The notes beneath the pieces were generated by a model. It did not search any database and was not told the origin of the DNA. It worked only from the letters and a program-made list of their open reading frames with translations. A stretch of 64,000 nt of DNA. Origin: Methylocella sp. GTDB taxonomy: Bacteria; Pseudomonadota; Alphaproteobacteria; Rhizobiales; Beijerinckiaceae. Numbering within the stretch: the first letter of the stretch is position 1; each line of letters begins with the position of its first letter. Shown here in pieces: positions 43,425-52,265 of the stretch. The stretch lies in the NCBI GenBank assembly GCA_037200525.1, contig JBBCGG010000001.1, positions 5,014,501 to 5,078,500 of the forward strand, written 5' to 3'. The translations under genes were made by a program, and so were the position numbers.

Positions 43425-43869
43425 GCTGCACCTGGAGTATGCAAAACGGTCAGCTTCAAATGGTTCCGGAGAATACGCCTCTTCCGGGTTCCGCGTTTAT
43501 CGTCAATTCAAAGACTCGCATGATCGGGATGTCGATTGAAACCCCCGGCGGAATCATTGTTCGGACGCTGATTAACTCACGCGTCAAAGTGAACACGCTG
43601 CTTCAGATTAATGACCAGGATATCCAGCGCGCCCAGCTAAGCCAACTGCATAACTGCGCCCAAGCAAACGATCAGGTTCTCCGTCTGGGCACCAATGATG
43701 GGATTTATAAGGTCCTTTATTTGACCCGTACTGCGATACACGAGGGGACGAGTGGTATCAAGATATGACCTGCATCGGCGCTTTGCCGGGCTCGGCCCCT
43801 CCTGATGCTTTGACGCAAAAGCTAACTGGCGACCCCAGCAACGCCCCGCCAACGACGCCCAGCCCCTAA
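43425..43869 (+). pseudogene. phage baseplate/tail hub-like protein remnant
   Basis: The C-terminal part of a phage tail hub-type protein. GQLQMVPENTPLPGSAFIVN, MIGMSIETPGGIIVRTLINS, RVKVNTLLQINDQDI reads to about 43735. After a one-base shift DTRGDEWYQDMTCIGALPGS and a Pro-rich end run to TAA 43867. Comparable phage proteins share the 'GI.V..LLNP.IKV...I.I' and 'GDTRG.EWY' patterns. The N-terminus is removed by the IS3 element. It is a remnant of a prophage that once lay here. Confidence 0.65.
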
Positions 43870-43903
43870 GCAATCGCTCAACCCTCACACAAAGGAATTA
43901 ACA

Positions 43904-44110
43904 ATGAAACTGTCCGAAAGCGAAACCGCTCTTATTGAGTTTCTGAGGTCCGATGCGGTGGACCGCCCCGAGCATTTCATCATTACGCGCAATGCCAAGA
44001 ATCATTGGCGAGTGCAATACTTCGCGAACGGCGAAAAGCTCATGCCTATCGACGCGGACGGCGGAAGTTTCGACGAAGCATGGGACTCACTTAATTTGGG
44101 TTGCAAATGA
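43904..44110 (+). CDS. small hypothetical protein
   Basis: 68 residues, MKLSESETALIEFLRSDAVD and WRVQYFANGEKLMPIDADGG. AAGGAA precedes the ATG at a good distance. Follows the phage hub remnant by 34 bases, on the same strand, and may be another phage accessory gene. Confidence 0.55.
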   Translation: MKLSESETALIEFLRSDAVDRPEHFIITRNAKNHWRVQYFANGEKLMPIDADGGSFDEAWDSLNLGCK

Positions 44111-44261
44111 AGAGACCCGACAAGCGGATGAGTCAGCATCTTCGAGGCCTATGCGAATAATCCGCAAGGGTCCGCGCAGTTTGCGGCGATGGCGGCGGCC
44201 AACCAGTGAAGGATCTTTACTTCGGGGTCCTTGCGCGCTCAATCATACCCGCATCATTACC

Positions 44262-44417
44262 TTAGAACACTACTATGGCGAGACCGCCGCCGAAGCCCAG
44301 TGTCAGACCAAGCAATGCAGCCTCGACCGATGTATCGGTTGCGCCCAGATTGATGCCCAGGAGAAGGCCAGCTCCAGCGGACAAGACGATAGTACCTAAA
44401 AGCCGTATGTAACGCAT
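44262..44417 (-). CDS. possible small membrane protein
   Basis: 51 residues with two hydrophobic helices (LLGTIVLSAGAGLLLGINLG and ALLGLTLGFGGGLAIVVF). No homologue recognised; support comes from composition only. Confidence 0.35.
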   Translation of the reverse strand: MRYIRLLGTIVLSAGAGLLLGINLGATDTSVEAALLGLTLGFGGGLAIVVF

Positions 44418-44901
44418 GCTCACAGTCTTTACTGAAAATAGTCGCCAGCGATCTTGGCGATCGCGAACGACACGATAAGTTGAGTGGAAGCGCCGCATAA
44501 TAGGCAGGTGTTGCTACATATCGACTACGAAAACCGAGCGAAATGATTACAAACGAATGTTATAAGTTAAAGCCTGAGCTTGGGCGTTATGCTCAACTGA
44601 TCTGAGGGTCGCGGTTACAGGACTTGTGCTGACGACGGTCTATGGGGCTGATGCTCTGCTGCCGACGCGGGCGCCTCATCATGGCGGCTACGCCATGTAT
44701 GGGCCGCCGCACATGAATGCGGCAATTGTCGCGTCTGCAGAAGCGGACGCCCGCGAAAATTCAATTGCAACCAATTCGCTCGCCGCGGTGAAATCACTAA
44801 GTAACATCGCTGGCTTATTTTGCCGGCCGTTGATCAGTTGGCTAGGCGGCCCTTCATTTCCGAGCCCAACGGTCGTGAATTTCCTTAGAAAGGAGCCCGC
44901 G
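44418..44901. other. intergenic upstream of def
   Basis: About 480 bases. The def frame stays open upstream to 44626, but the added residues look unlike the family and a good ribosome site selects 44902. No other feature is seen. Confidence 0.4.
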
Positions 44902-45444
44902 ATGACCGCGCGCGATATCACATTGATCGGAAACCCGATTCTATCGACCAAAGCCGCCGCGGTCGCCGACCCCACCACCTCCGAGATCCGCGTACTCGCC
45001 GCAGACATGATTGAAACGATGCAAACCGCTGGAGGCATCGGAATCGCCGCCCCACAAGTCAACGCAAGCCTCCGGCTAATTGTGGCTATGCCGATAGCCT
45101 TGCGCGAAGAATGGCGCGATTTACCACCCGTCGTGCTGGTAAATCCCGCGTTGGAACCGATTGGCGACGAGCGCGAAGACGCCATCGAAGGCTGCCTGTC
45201 ATTCCCGGGCGTTCGAGGGATTGTGCCGCGCTGGTCGAAGGTTGCATGGCGCGCCCAGGACCTTGATGGGCAACCCATTAGTGGCGTGGCGCAAGGGTTG
45301 TTCGCGCGCGTCCTGCAGCATGAGGTTGATCATCTGGACGGCATTCTGTTTTTGAGCCGCATGACGGATCTCACCCGACTGGCTATGGATAGTGAGGCGC
45401 ACCATCTGACCAAGACCATTGGCGAAGTTGAAGACCGCACATAA
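44902..45444 (+). CDS. def: peptide deformylase (accessory paralogue)
   Basis: 180 residues from ATG 44902, with AAAGGAG 7 bases upstream. It removes the formyl group from the initiator methionine of new proteins. The three family motifs are present: GIGIAAPQV (motif 1, GxGxAAPQ), EGCLSFPG with the metal-binding cysteine (motif 2), and QHEVDHLDG with HExxH (motif 3). The surroundings are accessory genes, with no fmt or rsm gene beside it, so this is probably a second deformylase carried by mobile DNA. Such copies can change sensitivity to deformylase inhibitors; that role is speculative here. Confidence 0.93.
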   Translation: MTARDITLIGNPILSTKAAAVADPTTSEIRVLAADMIETMQTAGGIGIAAPQVNASLRLIVAMPIALREEWRDLPPVVLVNPALEPIGDEREDAIEGCLSFPGVRGIVPRWSKVAWRAQDLDGQPISGVAQGLFARVLQHEVDHLDGILFLSRMTDLTRLAMDSEAHHLTKTIGEVEDRT

Positions 45445-45507
45445 TCGTTTTGGTTATGGACCGAATTCGAGGCCGGCGGAACCCAAGGGCTTATTGCCGC
45501 AGTCTGA

Positions 45508-45560
45508 CTCTGGCCCCTCCACCGTTCTTCGCGATGAACTCGACGCCGACGGTCAAAGCC
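45508..45560 (-). pseudogene. remnant of an XRE-regulator C-terminus
   Basis: On the minus strand this reads VGVEFIAKNGGGARVRLRQ and stops, the typical tail of small XRE-family regulators. A second such remnant is at 46714-46770. Confidence 0.5.
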
Positions 45561-45564
45561 CTCG

Positions 45565-45819
45565 TCACCGCAGAAATACTTTCACTCCGCCATGGCGCGA
45601 GCACGTGCCTGAGTGATGTTGCGAATATGAATAGTCCCCGTCGTTGCAAATGGCGGTCGCCGCGCCGTGATCGTTGTACGGAGTCGGATGCTCTACGCAC
45701 TTGTGGTCAGAATTTTGATAATAGTCCGGCGGACACTCGCCATTCGTCGGAGAGTCGATGATTTGTGCTGCAGCGGGGATCGACAGTAAGAGGAACATAG
45801 CGGCAGCTCGGCGCAGCAT
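45565..45819 (-). CDS. DUF3761 secreted protein
   Basis: 84 residues with a signal peptide (MLRRAAAMFLLLSIPAAA). The mature part ends ATAICNDGDYSYSQHHSGTC followed by SRHGGVKVFL, the DUF3761 signature with paired cysteines and an HHSGTCSxHGG motif. Function of the family is unknown; members are small exported proteins. Confidence 0.82.
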   Translation of the reverse strand: MLRRAAAMFLLLSIPAAAQIIDSPTNGECPPDYYQNSDHKCVEHPTPYNDHGAATAICNDGDYSYSQHHSGTCSRHGGVKVFLR

Positions 45820-46026
45820 TGCGTCCTCCTAAGTGTCTGTGCGCTTCGTCTGTCTATCGCCGGTGCTGCGTCGCAATTAGTGATTTGACAGTTGTAACAT
45901 TCCGCCTAGAAATTGCCACATTATATAACGGCCAAATTTGCAGTAGTGGGGGGCGGTGGCCGAGCGTACGGCGGTCATCCCCTCCACCCGTCGTCTTGAC
46001 GGAAACCTCGCGGCGCCGCGAGGCCC

Positions 46027-46239
46027 TTAGGGCCGTTCGAACGGTATGCCGGTCGCTTCGAGGTACTCAGTGAACCGTTTATCGAAGAGTTTTCTGATCT
46101 TCCGATTGGTGTTGGGATCGGGGATAAACATCTGATGATCTTCTCTAATTGGATCATCAGGCGGCATCTGCGCTTTCCACGCCTGATACGCTTCGTCCAC
46201 CCGACCAGTCAGATCGGCATCAAATCTGACCCACTGCAT
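46027..46239 (-). CDS. small hypothetical protein
   Basis: 70 residues (MQWVRFDADLTGRVDEAYQA, DHQMFIPDPNTNRKIRKLFD, KRFTEYLEATGIPFERP). Soluble, charged, GGAG-like site upstream of the ATG. Not recognised. Confidence 0.55.
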   Translation of the reverse strand: MQWVRFDADLTGRVDEAYQAWKAQMPPDDPIREDHQMFIPDPNTNRKIRKLFDKRFTEYLEATGIPFERP

Positions 46240-46276
46240 CTGTTATCTCCTGACGACTTTCAATAGGGGGATTCGA

Positions 46277-46600
46277 TCATCGTCGTGTCCAGCCTCCAGG
46301 GACGCCTCCTTGGCTTCTTCGGATAGGGCGGCGGCCTTTGGGACGCCCTGACCAATCCTTGACTATCTCTTGCGATCTTCGGGCGATTTCCCTATGGGAG
46401 CCGTCCGCTGGCAAGTCCAGAGTAAGTTGGACTCGTGCGATTATGTCATAGAGCGCCAAATAGGTATCGCCGACTTCAATTCGTCGAAACAGTTCATATG
46501 CCCATTCATCCAGGACCGCTTGATGCTGTGGGGCCGTTAGATTCCAAACGTCCCTCATCACCACGACAATTCTGTCAGTGAGCTCGGCGCTCTTTTTCAT
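46277..46600 (-). CDS. hypothetical protein
   Basis: 107 residues, helical in the first 75 (SAELTDRIVVVMRDVWNLTA, VLDEWAYELFRRIEVGDTYL) with a very basic Gly/Arg tail. Co-directional with the neighbours at 46027 and 46762. Not recognised. Confidence 0.55.
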   Translation of the reverse strand: MKKSAELTDRIVVVMRDVWNLTAPQHQAVLDEWAYELFRRIEVGDTYLALYDIIARVQLTLDLPADGSHREIARRSQEIVKDWSGRPKGRRPIRRSQGGVPGGWTRR

Positions 46601-46713
46601 CGTCGTGACCGCCAGCGGAAAGATTAGCGGTTTTAACGGCGTGGATTACTTCTCGTCCAGCAGATCCCTGAACTTTAGAATCTTTCGCAACTACAATAGC
46701 TTTCATTTCCTCA

Positions 46714-46770
46714 GCCTGACCCCAGCCCCTCCGCCGTTCTCCGCGATGAATTCGCTGCTGGTCAGTTCTC
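46714..46770 (-). pseudogene. second XRE C-terminal remnant
   Basis: Minus strand reads ELTSSEFIAENGGGAGVRLR and stops, directly after the end of the XRE gene at 46762. A leftover of a regulator replaced by the present gene. Confidence 0.5.
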
Positions 46771-47328
46771 TTCCCTTGTTCCAGTGGGCGGACCGAACGC
46801 GCGAGCCGCTTTCCCGCGCTGAGCATCCCGGACCATCATCTCCGATACCCACAAATGCAAATCCGATGGCGTTGCTTTGTCAGGGATGGGACGATGGACA
46901 TCGGGGTCAAATGTCGATACCGGATCCTCGCGTCGGCCGGCCAACACTCTTCCGATGACTTCGCCGTGCTGGTTCTTGCATTCAAGTCCGAAAGGGGTCG
47001 CGCGGATGTTCCAGAAGTCCCCGCGTCCCTTCAGTCTGAGGACCGCATCGAGGTTTGAACGCTCGGCGACGCGGTGGAGCATCCATAGCGGAGTCACTCT
47101 TACGCCCGGGTGGTCGCCATTCGTAAATTCCACGCCCACTGCCTCAAGCGCGGAGCGCACAGCTGCGACGTTGTTGAGTAGCCCAGACGCTGCTCCGTCG
47201 CTGGCTTCCATCCGCCGGAGCGTCGGGATAGAGATATTTGCCGCCGCCGCCAAATCAGCTTGATTTATCCCCGCAAGCGCTCGGGCAGCTGCGATCTGCC
47301 GCCCCGATATTTGATTGCTTTCGCTCAT
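46762..47328 (-). CDS. XRE-family transcriptional regulator
   Basis: 188 residues from ATG 47328. The helix-turn-helix is at residues 8-60: ISGRQIAAARALAGINQADL, AAAANISIPTLRRMEASDGA, with VRSALEAVGVEFTNGDHPGV ending the regulator-like part. The C-terminal 110 residues (ERSNLDAVLRLKGRGDFWNI, LECKNQHGEVIGRVLAGRRE) are an additional domain I do not recognise. It is divergent from the genes at 47412 onward and may control them. Confidence 0.8.
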   Translation of the reverse strand: MSESNQISGRQIAAARALAGINQADLAAAANISIPTLRRMEASDGAASGLLNNVAAVRSALEAVGVEFTNGDHPGVRVTPLWMLHRVAERSNLDAVLRLKGRGDFWNIRATPFGLECKNQHGEVIGRVLAGRREDPVSTFDPDVHRPIPDKATPSDLHLWVSEMMVRDAQRGKAARAFGPPTGTREEN

Positions 47329-47411
47329 TTTAATCAAAACCTATTGACAGCAAGCGTGGCGTGATCAATAAATATCGCATTGATAGCTTCAGATCAATGG
47401 GAGCAACCACA

Positions 47412-47729
47412 ATGCCGAACAGCACAGTTCCGGCACCCGATACCGGCTTGCCAAATCTCAATCACGGAACGAAAGACCAAAAGCCGTCTATGTCCGAACC
47501 CGCACCGCCCGCGCGTCAATGGCCCGATCACATTGACGCCGAGCTCGCCATCGACCGCACTCAATCGCTAATGCTCATCGGTGGGCTCGCTGCACGAAGC
47601 CTTGAAACCGCTTTCGGCGGCGAGCGGGAGGCGCTGGAAGAACTCTTCACCATGGCGCTGGACCAAATCACGACCGTGCACACCTGGTTCCACGCCTTCG
47701 TGCCGGAAGCCAAACGGGAGGGGCTATAA
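47412..47729 (+). CDS. hypothetical protein
   Basis: 105 residues from ATG 47412, chosen for the GGAG 8 bases upstream. A polar N-terminus with TGLPNLNHGTKDQKPSMSEP is followed by a helical part (DAELAIDRTQSLMLIGGLAA, EREALEELFTMALDQITTVH). The phrase 'TxLPNLN' recurs at the start of the next gene. Not recognised. Confidence 0.6.
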   Translation: MPNSTVPAPDTGLPNLNHGTKDQKPSMSEPAPPARQWPDHIDAELAIDRTQSLMLIGGLAARSLETAFGGEREALEELFTMALDQITTVHTWFHAFVPEAKREGL

Positions 47730-47731
47730 CC

Positions 47732-48425
47732 ATGGCGAAGAACATTGAAACGGCCGATACCCGCTTGCCAAATCTCAACCGCAGATCAGCGCTTGCCGCG
47801 CTTGCAATGGGGATCGCTGGCGGCGCCACACTCGCCACAGGCGCCAGCGCAGAGACACCGGTCTCGCACGAACTTACTCGGCTGATCGAACGACCATCGT
47901 GTGGCTCATGCTGCTCTCCAAGCCATTATTGCGAAGGAGGGTGAAGCAGAGGCGGTCTATCAAACAATCCGTTGGAAGGGGCCCTTACCTGTAAAGGGGC
48001 ATGCCAAATCAGTGCCATTAACATTGGATATGGGTATCGAGAAATGCAGGAAGGAGTTGGCGGCCGGCCTTGAGTTTTCCGGTATGATGTTCGAAATTCT
48101 TATGAGTCGGGCATCTCCGAAGCTCCAGAAGCGAGGAAAAAATTTCGCTAAAGCCGTCGAGGAGGAAAATAAGGAGATCCTTGAGAAAATCTTCGCCGAC
48201 GATGACGCGGCGAGGGAACGCAGCGGCCTCAAGTCTCTAGAGCTCGACAATGATCGCGCCGATGACGCCGAACAGGACGCCTTGATGGCGCTATGCGCTT
48301 ACCGGTGCACGACGCCCCACGAGGCGCTCAGCAGGCTTCAATATCTAGCGTCGCACGATCCAGAGACGCGGACCGTGGATCACGTCAGTGTGCTTTTCGA
48401 GGCCACCCGCGACGTGGAGGCCTGA
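47732..48425 (+). pseudogene. hypothetical protein with RR signal, one frameshift
   Basis: Two frames join near 47892. The first gives MAKNIETADTRLPNLNRRSA and a hydrophobic, twin-arginine-like stretch (LAALAMGIAGGATLATGASA). One base later in the second frame HRVAHAALQAIIAKEGEAEA continues it through a long helical body to 48425 (KNFAKAVEEENKEILEKIFA, YRCTTPHEALSRLQYLASHD). Proteins with this layout, an RRSxLA start then a helical domain, are common uncharacterised island proteins. The extra C at the joint could be a sequencing error. Confidence 0.6.
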
Positions 48426-48426
48426 C

Positions 48427-48753
48427 ATGGCGAAGAAAGCCCCAGCAGCCCGCGCCATCGCGGCGACCGATCCAATCTTCGATATAAACAAGCGGGTTGA
48501 ATGGCTGATGCTCACACTCGCCGACGAGCTCGTCGAATTGGGCATAAGTCAGATCGAAACCCTTCCAGCTTGGCATCCCGATAGAAAACTCCTCCTTGAA
48601 TACTATGCTAAGCGCGGCAAGGGCAGGGCTATGCTCGCCGGCACCCATCAAGCCCCGCCCGGCTGCGTGAGACCTCAGGTTCGTAGGCACCGAAAACGAA
48701 AGCCCGACCTGGAGGACTTTGAACTGCCGGGTGCGATTTGGGGAAGGGCATAG
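48427..48753 (+). CDS. hypothetical protein
   Basis: 108 residues from ATG 48427, beginning 1 base after the previous stop codon. MAKKAPAARAIAATDPIFDI, then NKRVEWLMLTLADELVELGI and a basic C-terminus. It probably forms one transcriptional unit with 47412-48425. Not recognised. Confidence 0.55.
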   Translation: MAKKAPAARAIAATDPIFDINKRVEWLMLTLADELVELGISQIETLPAWHPDRKLLLEYYAKRGKGRAMLAGTHQAPPGCVRPQVRRHRKRKPDLEDFELPGAIWGRA

Positions 48754-48833
48754 CAATGACCCAGCCGCTTCACCGCACGCTATGGGCGCGCATTCGGATC
48801 TGAGACCCGCGCTTTGCCGCAAGATCATCAGAT

Positions 48834-49676
48834 CTATTGGGTTTTGCGGTGAGCCATATGGGCGAGATAATCGAGGATCAAATCGATCTCGCGATCGCTC
48901 AGTTGCTCTGATTTAAAAGCCGGCATCTGCTGCGCTGGCCAATGGCGGACGGAAGTCGGATCGCGGATATAGCGATGCAGGGCTGCCGGTTGGAAATACT
49001 CGACTGGATTCATAGGTAGGTTCAGATCCGGCCCAATCTCAGAGCTTCCCGCATGATTGAGCTTGTGGCAGACTAGGCACTGAGTGACGAAGAGGCTCTG
49101 CCCCGCCCGAACTGGATCAGTAGCCGGCAGCACGGTGTCAACCGCCAACGACGGCCAGCGTTTTGCCGGCGTCGTTTGCGTCGCCAGATGCGCCATCTGA
49201 AAGGGCCATTGTTCGCTGCGGATAGAGCCCACGTCCTTGCCTATCCAGACAAGATAGAACGGTCCCGCAGTCACCTGCTTGTCGGGTAGTTTCGGCCAAG
49301 GTCGCGAAGGCTCTTCCAACGCGACATATGCGACGGCCTTGGCAGGATCGCGATTGCTGACAAGATCCATCGGCAATTGTGCGACGAAACCATCGCTTGC
49401 CACCGCTTCGAGCACGCTGTCTGCCGGAACGCTGAGGCCGCTTAGCAGGTCCGGGAGGGGCACAGCGCGATAGGTCATCGTCGCGCCATAACTGACATCA
49501 TGAGGTACGGTGATCTCGACAGCATCATCGCGGGCTAGCAGCTCTCCCTCAGTGAAGGATCGCGTTTCTCCACCGATCGTTAAATCGAATTTAGCATCGT
49601 TGCCCGCGATGGCGCTCTGCAACTCCGCATTCGCGGCTAGCAGCAAAACAGCCAGCCAAACGTGTTTCAACATCAT
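48834..49676 (-). CDS. exported c-type cytochrome with N-terminal oxidoreductase-like domain
   Basis: 280 residues from ATG 49676. The signal peptide is MMLKHVWLAVLLLAANAELQ. Residues 30-190 resemble the molybdopterin-oxidoreductase-like beta domain (DDAVEITVPHDVSYGATMTY, YVALEEPSRPWPKLPDKQVT, GPFYLVWIGKDVG). The C-terminal 90 residues are a class I cytochrome c: heme site CLVCHKLNHAG, and QQMPAFKSEQLSDREIDLIL with the axial methionine. A periplasmic electron-transfer role is likely; the partner is not in the window. Confidence 0.85.
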   Translation of the reverse strand: MMLKHVWLAVLLLAANAELQSAIAGNDAKFDLTIGGETRSFTEGELLARDDAVEITVPHDVSYGATMTYRAVPLPDLLSGLSVPADSVLEAVASDGFVAQLPMDLVSNRDPAKAVAYVALEEPSRPWPKLPDKQVTAGPFYLVWIGKDVGSIRSEQWPFQMAHLATQTTPAKRWPSLAVDTVLPATDPVRAGQSLFVTQCLVCHKLNHAGSSEIGPDLNLPMNPVEYFQPAALHRYIRDPTSVRHWPAQQMPAFKSEQLSDREIDLILDYLAHMAHRKTQ

Positions 49677-49911
49677 TTCTCGGTCAGTCTTTCTCGGGTT
49701 GCGCATGTAATCGACCGATGACCTCGAAAGGACGGGCAGCTGGCGCTGATTTCGGCGGATACGGACGGCACCCCCGCCAGCGCTAAGAGACGCGGCGGGC
49801 AACCAGACACAAGCTACCCCCGTATAGTATGTACGCTATAACGTTACCGACGTCTTAAGATTTCGCTGGTTAGAAATAAAACTGCATTCTGAGTGGTTTA
49901 CGAGGGAAACA
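49677..49911. other. intergenic, no gene seen
   Basis: Short AT-richer gap between the cytochrome gene and the truncated VirK gene of copy C. Confidence 0.4.
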
Positions 49912-50061
49912 TTAAGGTGGTTGGCCGGTGCCTTCATCCAACACAGCCTTTTCCAGTTCCGCATAATTTCGACTGTCATCCGCAGCTGCGTCGCGGATAA
50001 CGCCGAAGCTAGCCAACCCAGCCAGAAAGAAGACCCCGAAGGGAAAAACACGTGACCGCAT
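49912..50061 (-). pseudogene. VirK-family gene truncated at cassette C edge
   Basis: The first 40 or so residues match the VirK-family protein at 17526-17966 (signal peptide, then DDSRNYAELEKA). The sequence then departs (VLDEGTGQPP) and stops at 49912. The break coincides with the left edge of the repeat shared with copy A, so the fragment was carried along when the region was duplicated. Confidence 0.85.
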
Positions 50062-50256
50062 ATATCATTACCTCGTCGATTTTATAGCCGACGCGGACCC
50101 CAGAGCGACGCCATCGGCTCCGATGCGTCTATGTCGTCGCCTTGTGCATTAGCAGTAGGGAACTGTCCACGTTTGCACGAAGCTGGCAGCTCGCTTTCCA
50201 CAGACTTAGGGTTACGGCTGAAATTGATCATGGCTCCGCGGAGGGGCCTTTAGCGC

Positions 50257-50292
50257 TTGACTTTTCGCCTATCTAAACGTACGCTCAGTACG
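50257..50292 (+). promoter_or_regulatory. cassette C promoter with palindromic operator
   Basis: Same TTGACT-N17-TACGCT with CGTAC-N5-GTACG dyad as in copies A and B. Confidence 0.65.
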
Positions 50293-50318
50293 CGAGCGAC
50301 CACAGGAAAGAGGCGCAA

Positions 50319-51020
50319 ATGGACAGTTCAATGCACACCCCCTTCATGCGCGCTCTGACGCGGGCGCTTAATCTCAACGAGGGGCAGCGGCTCACGAAGG
50401 CGAAGCTCGAAGCAGTCCAAGGCTGCGCGACGCCGATTGAGGCATTCGCTGAAGCGGTCGACGCGATCATCGAGCATTCAGCGGGGCCGCGCATCCCTCA
50501 GGACGCCTCCGACCGAAAAGTGGGCGAGCACACCGATTACGAAGAAATCATCGAACTGCTCGGCAGGATACGGCCAGTTGTCGCGGCGGAACTTGACGAG
50601 AGCTACGAGCCAGCGCTCGAGTCCGGCTTCGCCAATCTCAAAGCGCTTGTTCTTTGCTGGACGCACTTCATCGGAGGTCCCGCCGCTCCCGCTTATCACG
50701 AATATAGCGCGTACGACCTGGCGGCCAACGAGCGCATTTGTCGGATGGCGGAGGCGACGTATCCGCATAGTTTGGCGCTCGTGAAAGTGCTCCGCGCCCA
50801 ACTGGAAGTCATCATTAATGCGCGGCTGGCGGTCCGCCTAAATTCGAAACTCAAACTCGCTGCCGCGCAGGCTGAGCTCGACCGCCGGCAGTGGAACGAC
50901 CGATACCCGGATATGAAGCTCCTTTGGGCGCAGCGACAAACCCCTCCGAAGCTATCGCCGTTCATGCAAAGTCTCATGGACGCGCTTGGCCTTAACGATT
51001 GTAAGGCGGCCATAAAATGA
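50319..51020 (+). CDS. phage-cassette protein 1 (unknown), copy C
   Basis: 233 residues, identical to copies A and B, same ribosome binding site, stop overlapping the next start. All three copies lack nonsense changes, which speaks for recent duplication or continued selection. Confidence 0.85.
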   Translation: MDSSMHTPFMRALTRALNLNEGQRLTKAKLEAVQGCATPIEAFAEAVDAIIEHSAGPRIPQDASDRKVGEHTDYEEIIELLGRIRPVVAAELDESYEPALESGFANLKALVLCWTHFIGGPAAPAYHEYSAYDLAANERICRMAEATYPHSLALVKVLRAQLEVIINARLAVRLNSKLKLAAAQAELDRRQWNDRYPDMKLLWAQRQTPPKLSPFMQSLMDALGLNDCKAAIK

Positions 51021-51511
51021 AACTTGAAATTGATCTGCCTCAAGCCGTCTACGACGTCGCGCTAAAAATGCGTGCGCGGGACTTCGAAGAGCTCGAAGCC
51101 GTATCGCACATGAACACGCGAGAAGACCTGGCGCGTCTGCTGTCAGAGCGCTACGGCTCGCGCGCCGACGTGTTCGCCGTTGGGCTCGACGGCAAGCCGA
51201 TCGCCATCTGTGGCCTCATCGGATTTCGGCCGAACGTCGTTTCGCTGCTCTTCTTTGCGACCGAAGAGTTTCCCGCGATCGTTGCGCCGCTGACTGAATA
51301 CGTCCAACGCGAGGTTTTCGCGCCGGCTGTTGCCGCTGGCGTGCATCGGATCGAATGCGGATCGATGACGTCCTATCACGGCATCCATAGTTGGATTGAA
51401 GCGCTTGGCCTCTCTCGCGAAGCAACGGTCAAAAAATGGGGCAAGGCCGGGCAGGATTTCGACATATACGCATGGGTTTCGAATGCCGACGCGCCGAACA
51501 CGATTAACTGA
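51017..51511 (+). CDS. GNAT-fold phage protein, copy C
   Basis: 164 residues, identical to copies A and B; see copy A for the fold and its likely role next to the gp14-like gene. Confidence 0.8.
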   Translation: MKLEIDLPQAVYDVALKMRARDFEELEAVSHMNTREDLARLLSERYGSRADVFAVGLDGKPIAICGLIGFRPNVVSLLFFATEEFPAIVAPLTEYVQREVFAPAVAAGVHRIECGSMTSYHGIHSWIEALGLSREATVKKWGKAGQDFDIYAWVSNADAPNTIN

Positions 51512-51551
51512 CTCGGCAAATCCAACGGTCCGCGACACGGGAGAGGTTTAG

Positions 51552-52265
51552 ATGTGCGATCCAGTCACCATTGCAGGAATAGCCCTCAGTGGCGCCGGCG
51601 CTGCAGCGAAAACGATCGGCGCTGGACAGGTGGCCGACGCCACGGCAGCTTCGCTCTCCCAAAACCTCGCCGCGCAAAATGCTCTTAATCAAGAGGCGGC
51701 GGGCGTCAACTCTCATTCGCTCGGCCTCTATAGCAATCTACAGGGCCAACAGGACGCCAAAGCTAAGTCGCTCGGCGACATGTTCGTGCAGGACGTCGCG
51801 CCAACGCAGGCCAATCCAGAGAACGAAGCGCCGGGAGGCTCGGCCAATACGCAAGCCAATGAGGCGGCGGCGCGCGCTGTGACGCAGGGTTACTCCAATC
51901 AGCAGGCTCTTTCCGGCGCTAAGCTGCGATCGTTCGGCGATGTGCTGCAGAACGATACGTTGGCCCAGCAACAGGACGCCGCGAAGATCGGCCAAATCAA
52001 CAATTTCAAGCAAGGCGATACGAGCGTCTTGGGCCTCGAGCTCAATCAAGATAGCCACGCCGGCGACGGTTGGGATCTGGCCGGTTCGCTGGCGGAAGGC
52101 CTCGGCAGTCTCGGCGTAAAGGGCGCCGCGGCCTGGAAGCTCGCTAACCCCGGCATAACGCCTCCATTCTCGCCGGGCGGCATTGCGAACGGCTTTAATC
52201 CGTTCGGCTCAGCACGCACGGCCGACACAACCGCGCCGGCCTCCAATCCGTTCGCGATCGTTTGA
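51552..52265 (+). CDS. T7 gp14-like internal virion protein, copy C
   Basis: 237 residues with the MCDPVTIAG start. The tail reads GITPPFSPGGIANGFNPFGS, ARTADTTAPASNPFAIV: nearly copy B's tail in amino acids, although this copy's outer flanks match copy A. Ends TGA at 52265. Confidence 0.85.
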   Translation: MCDPVTIAGIALSGAGAAAKTIGAGQVADATAASLSQNLAAQNALNQEAAGVNSHSLGLYSNLQGQQDAKAKSLGDMFVQDVAPTQANPENEAPGGSANTQANEAAARAVTQGYSNQQALSGAKLRSFGDVLQNDTLAQQQDAAKIGQINNFKQGDTSVLGLELNQDSHAGDGWDLAGSLAEGLGSLGVKGAAAWKLANPGITPPFSPGGIANGFNPFGSARTADTTAPASNPFAIV

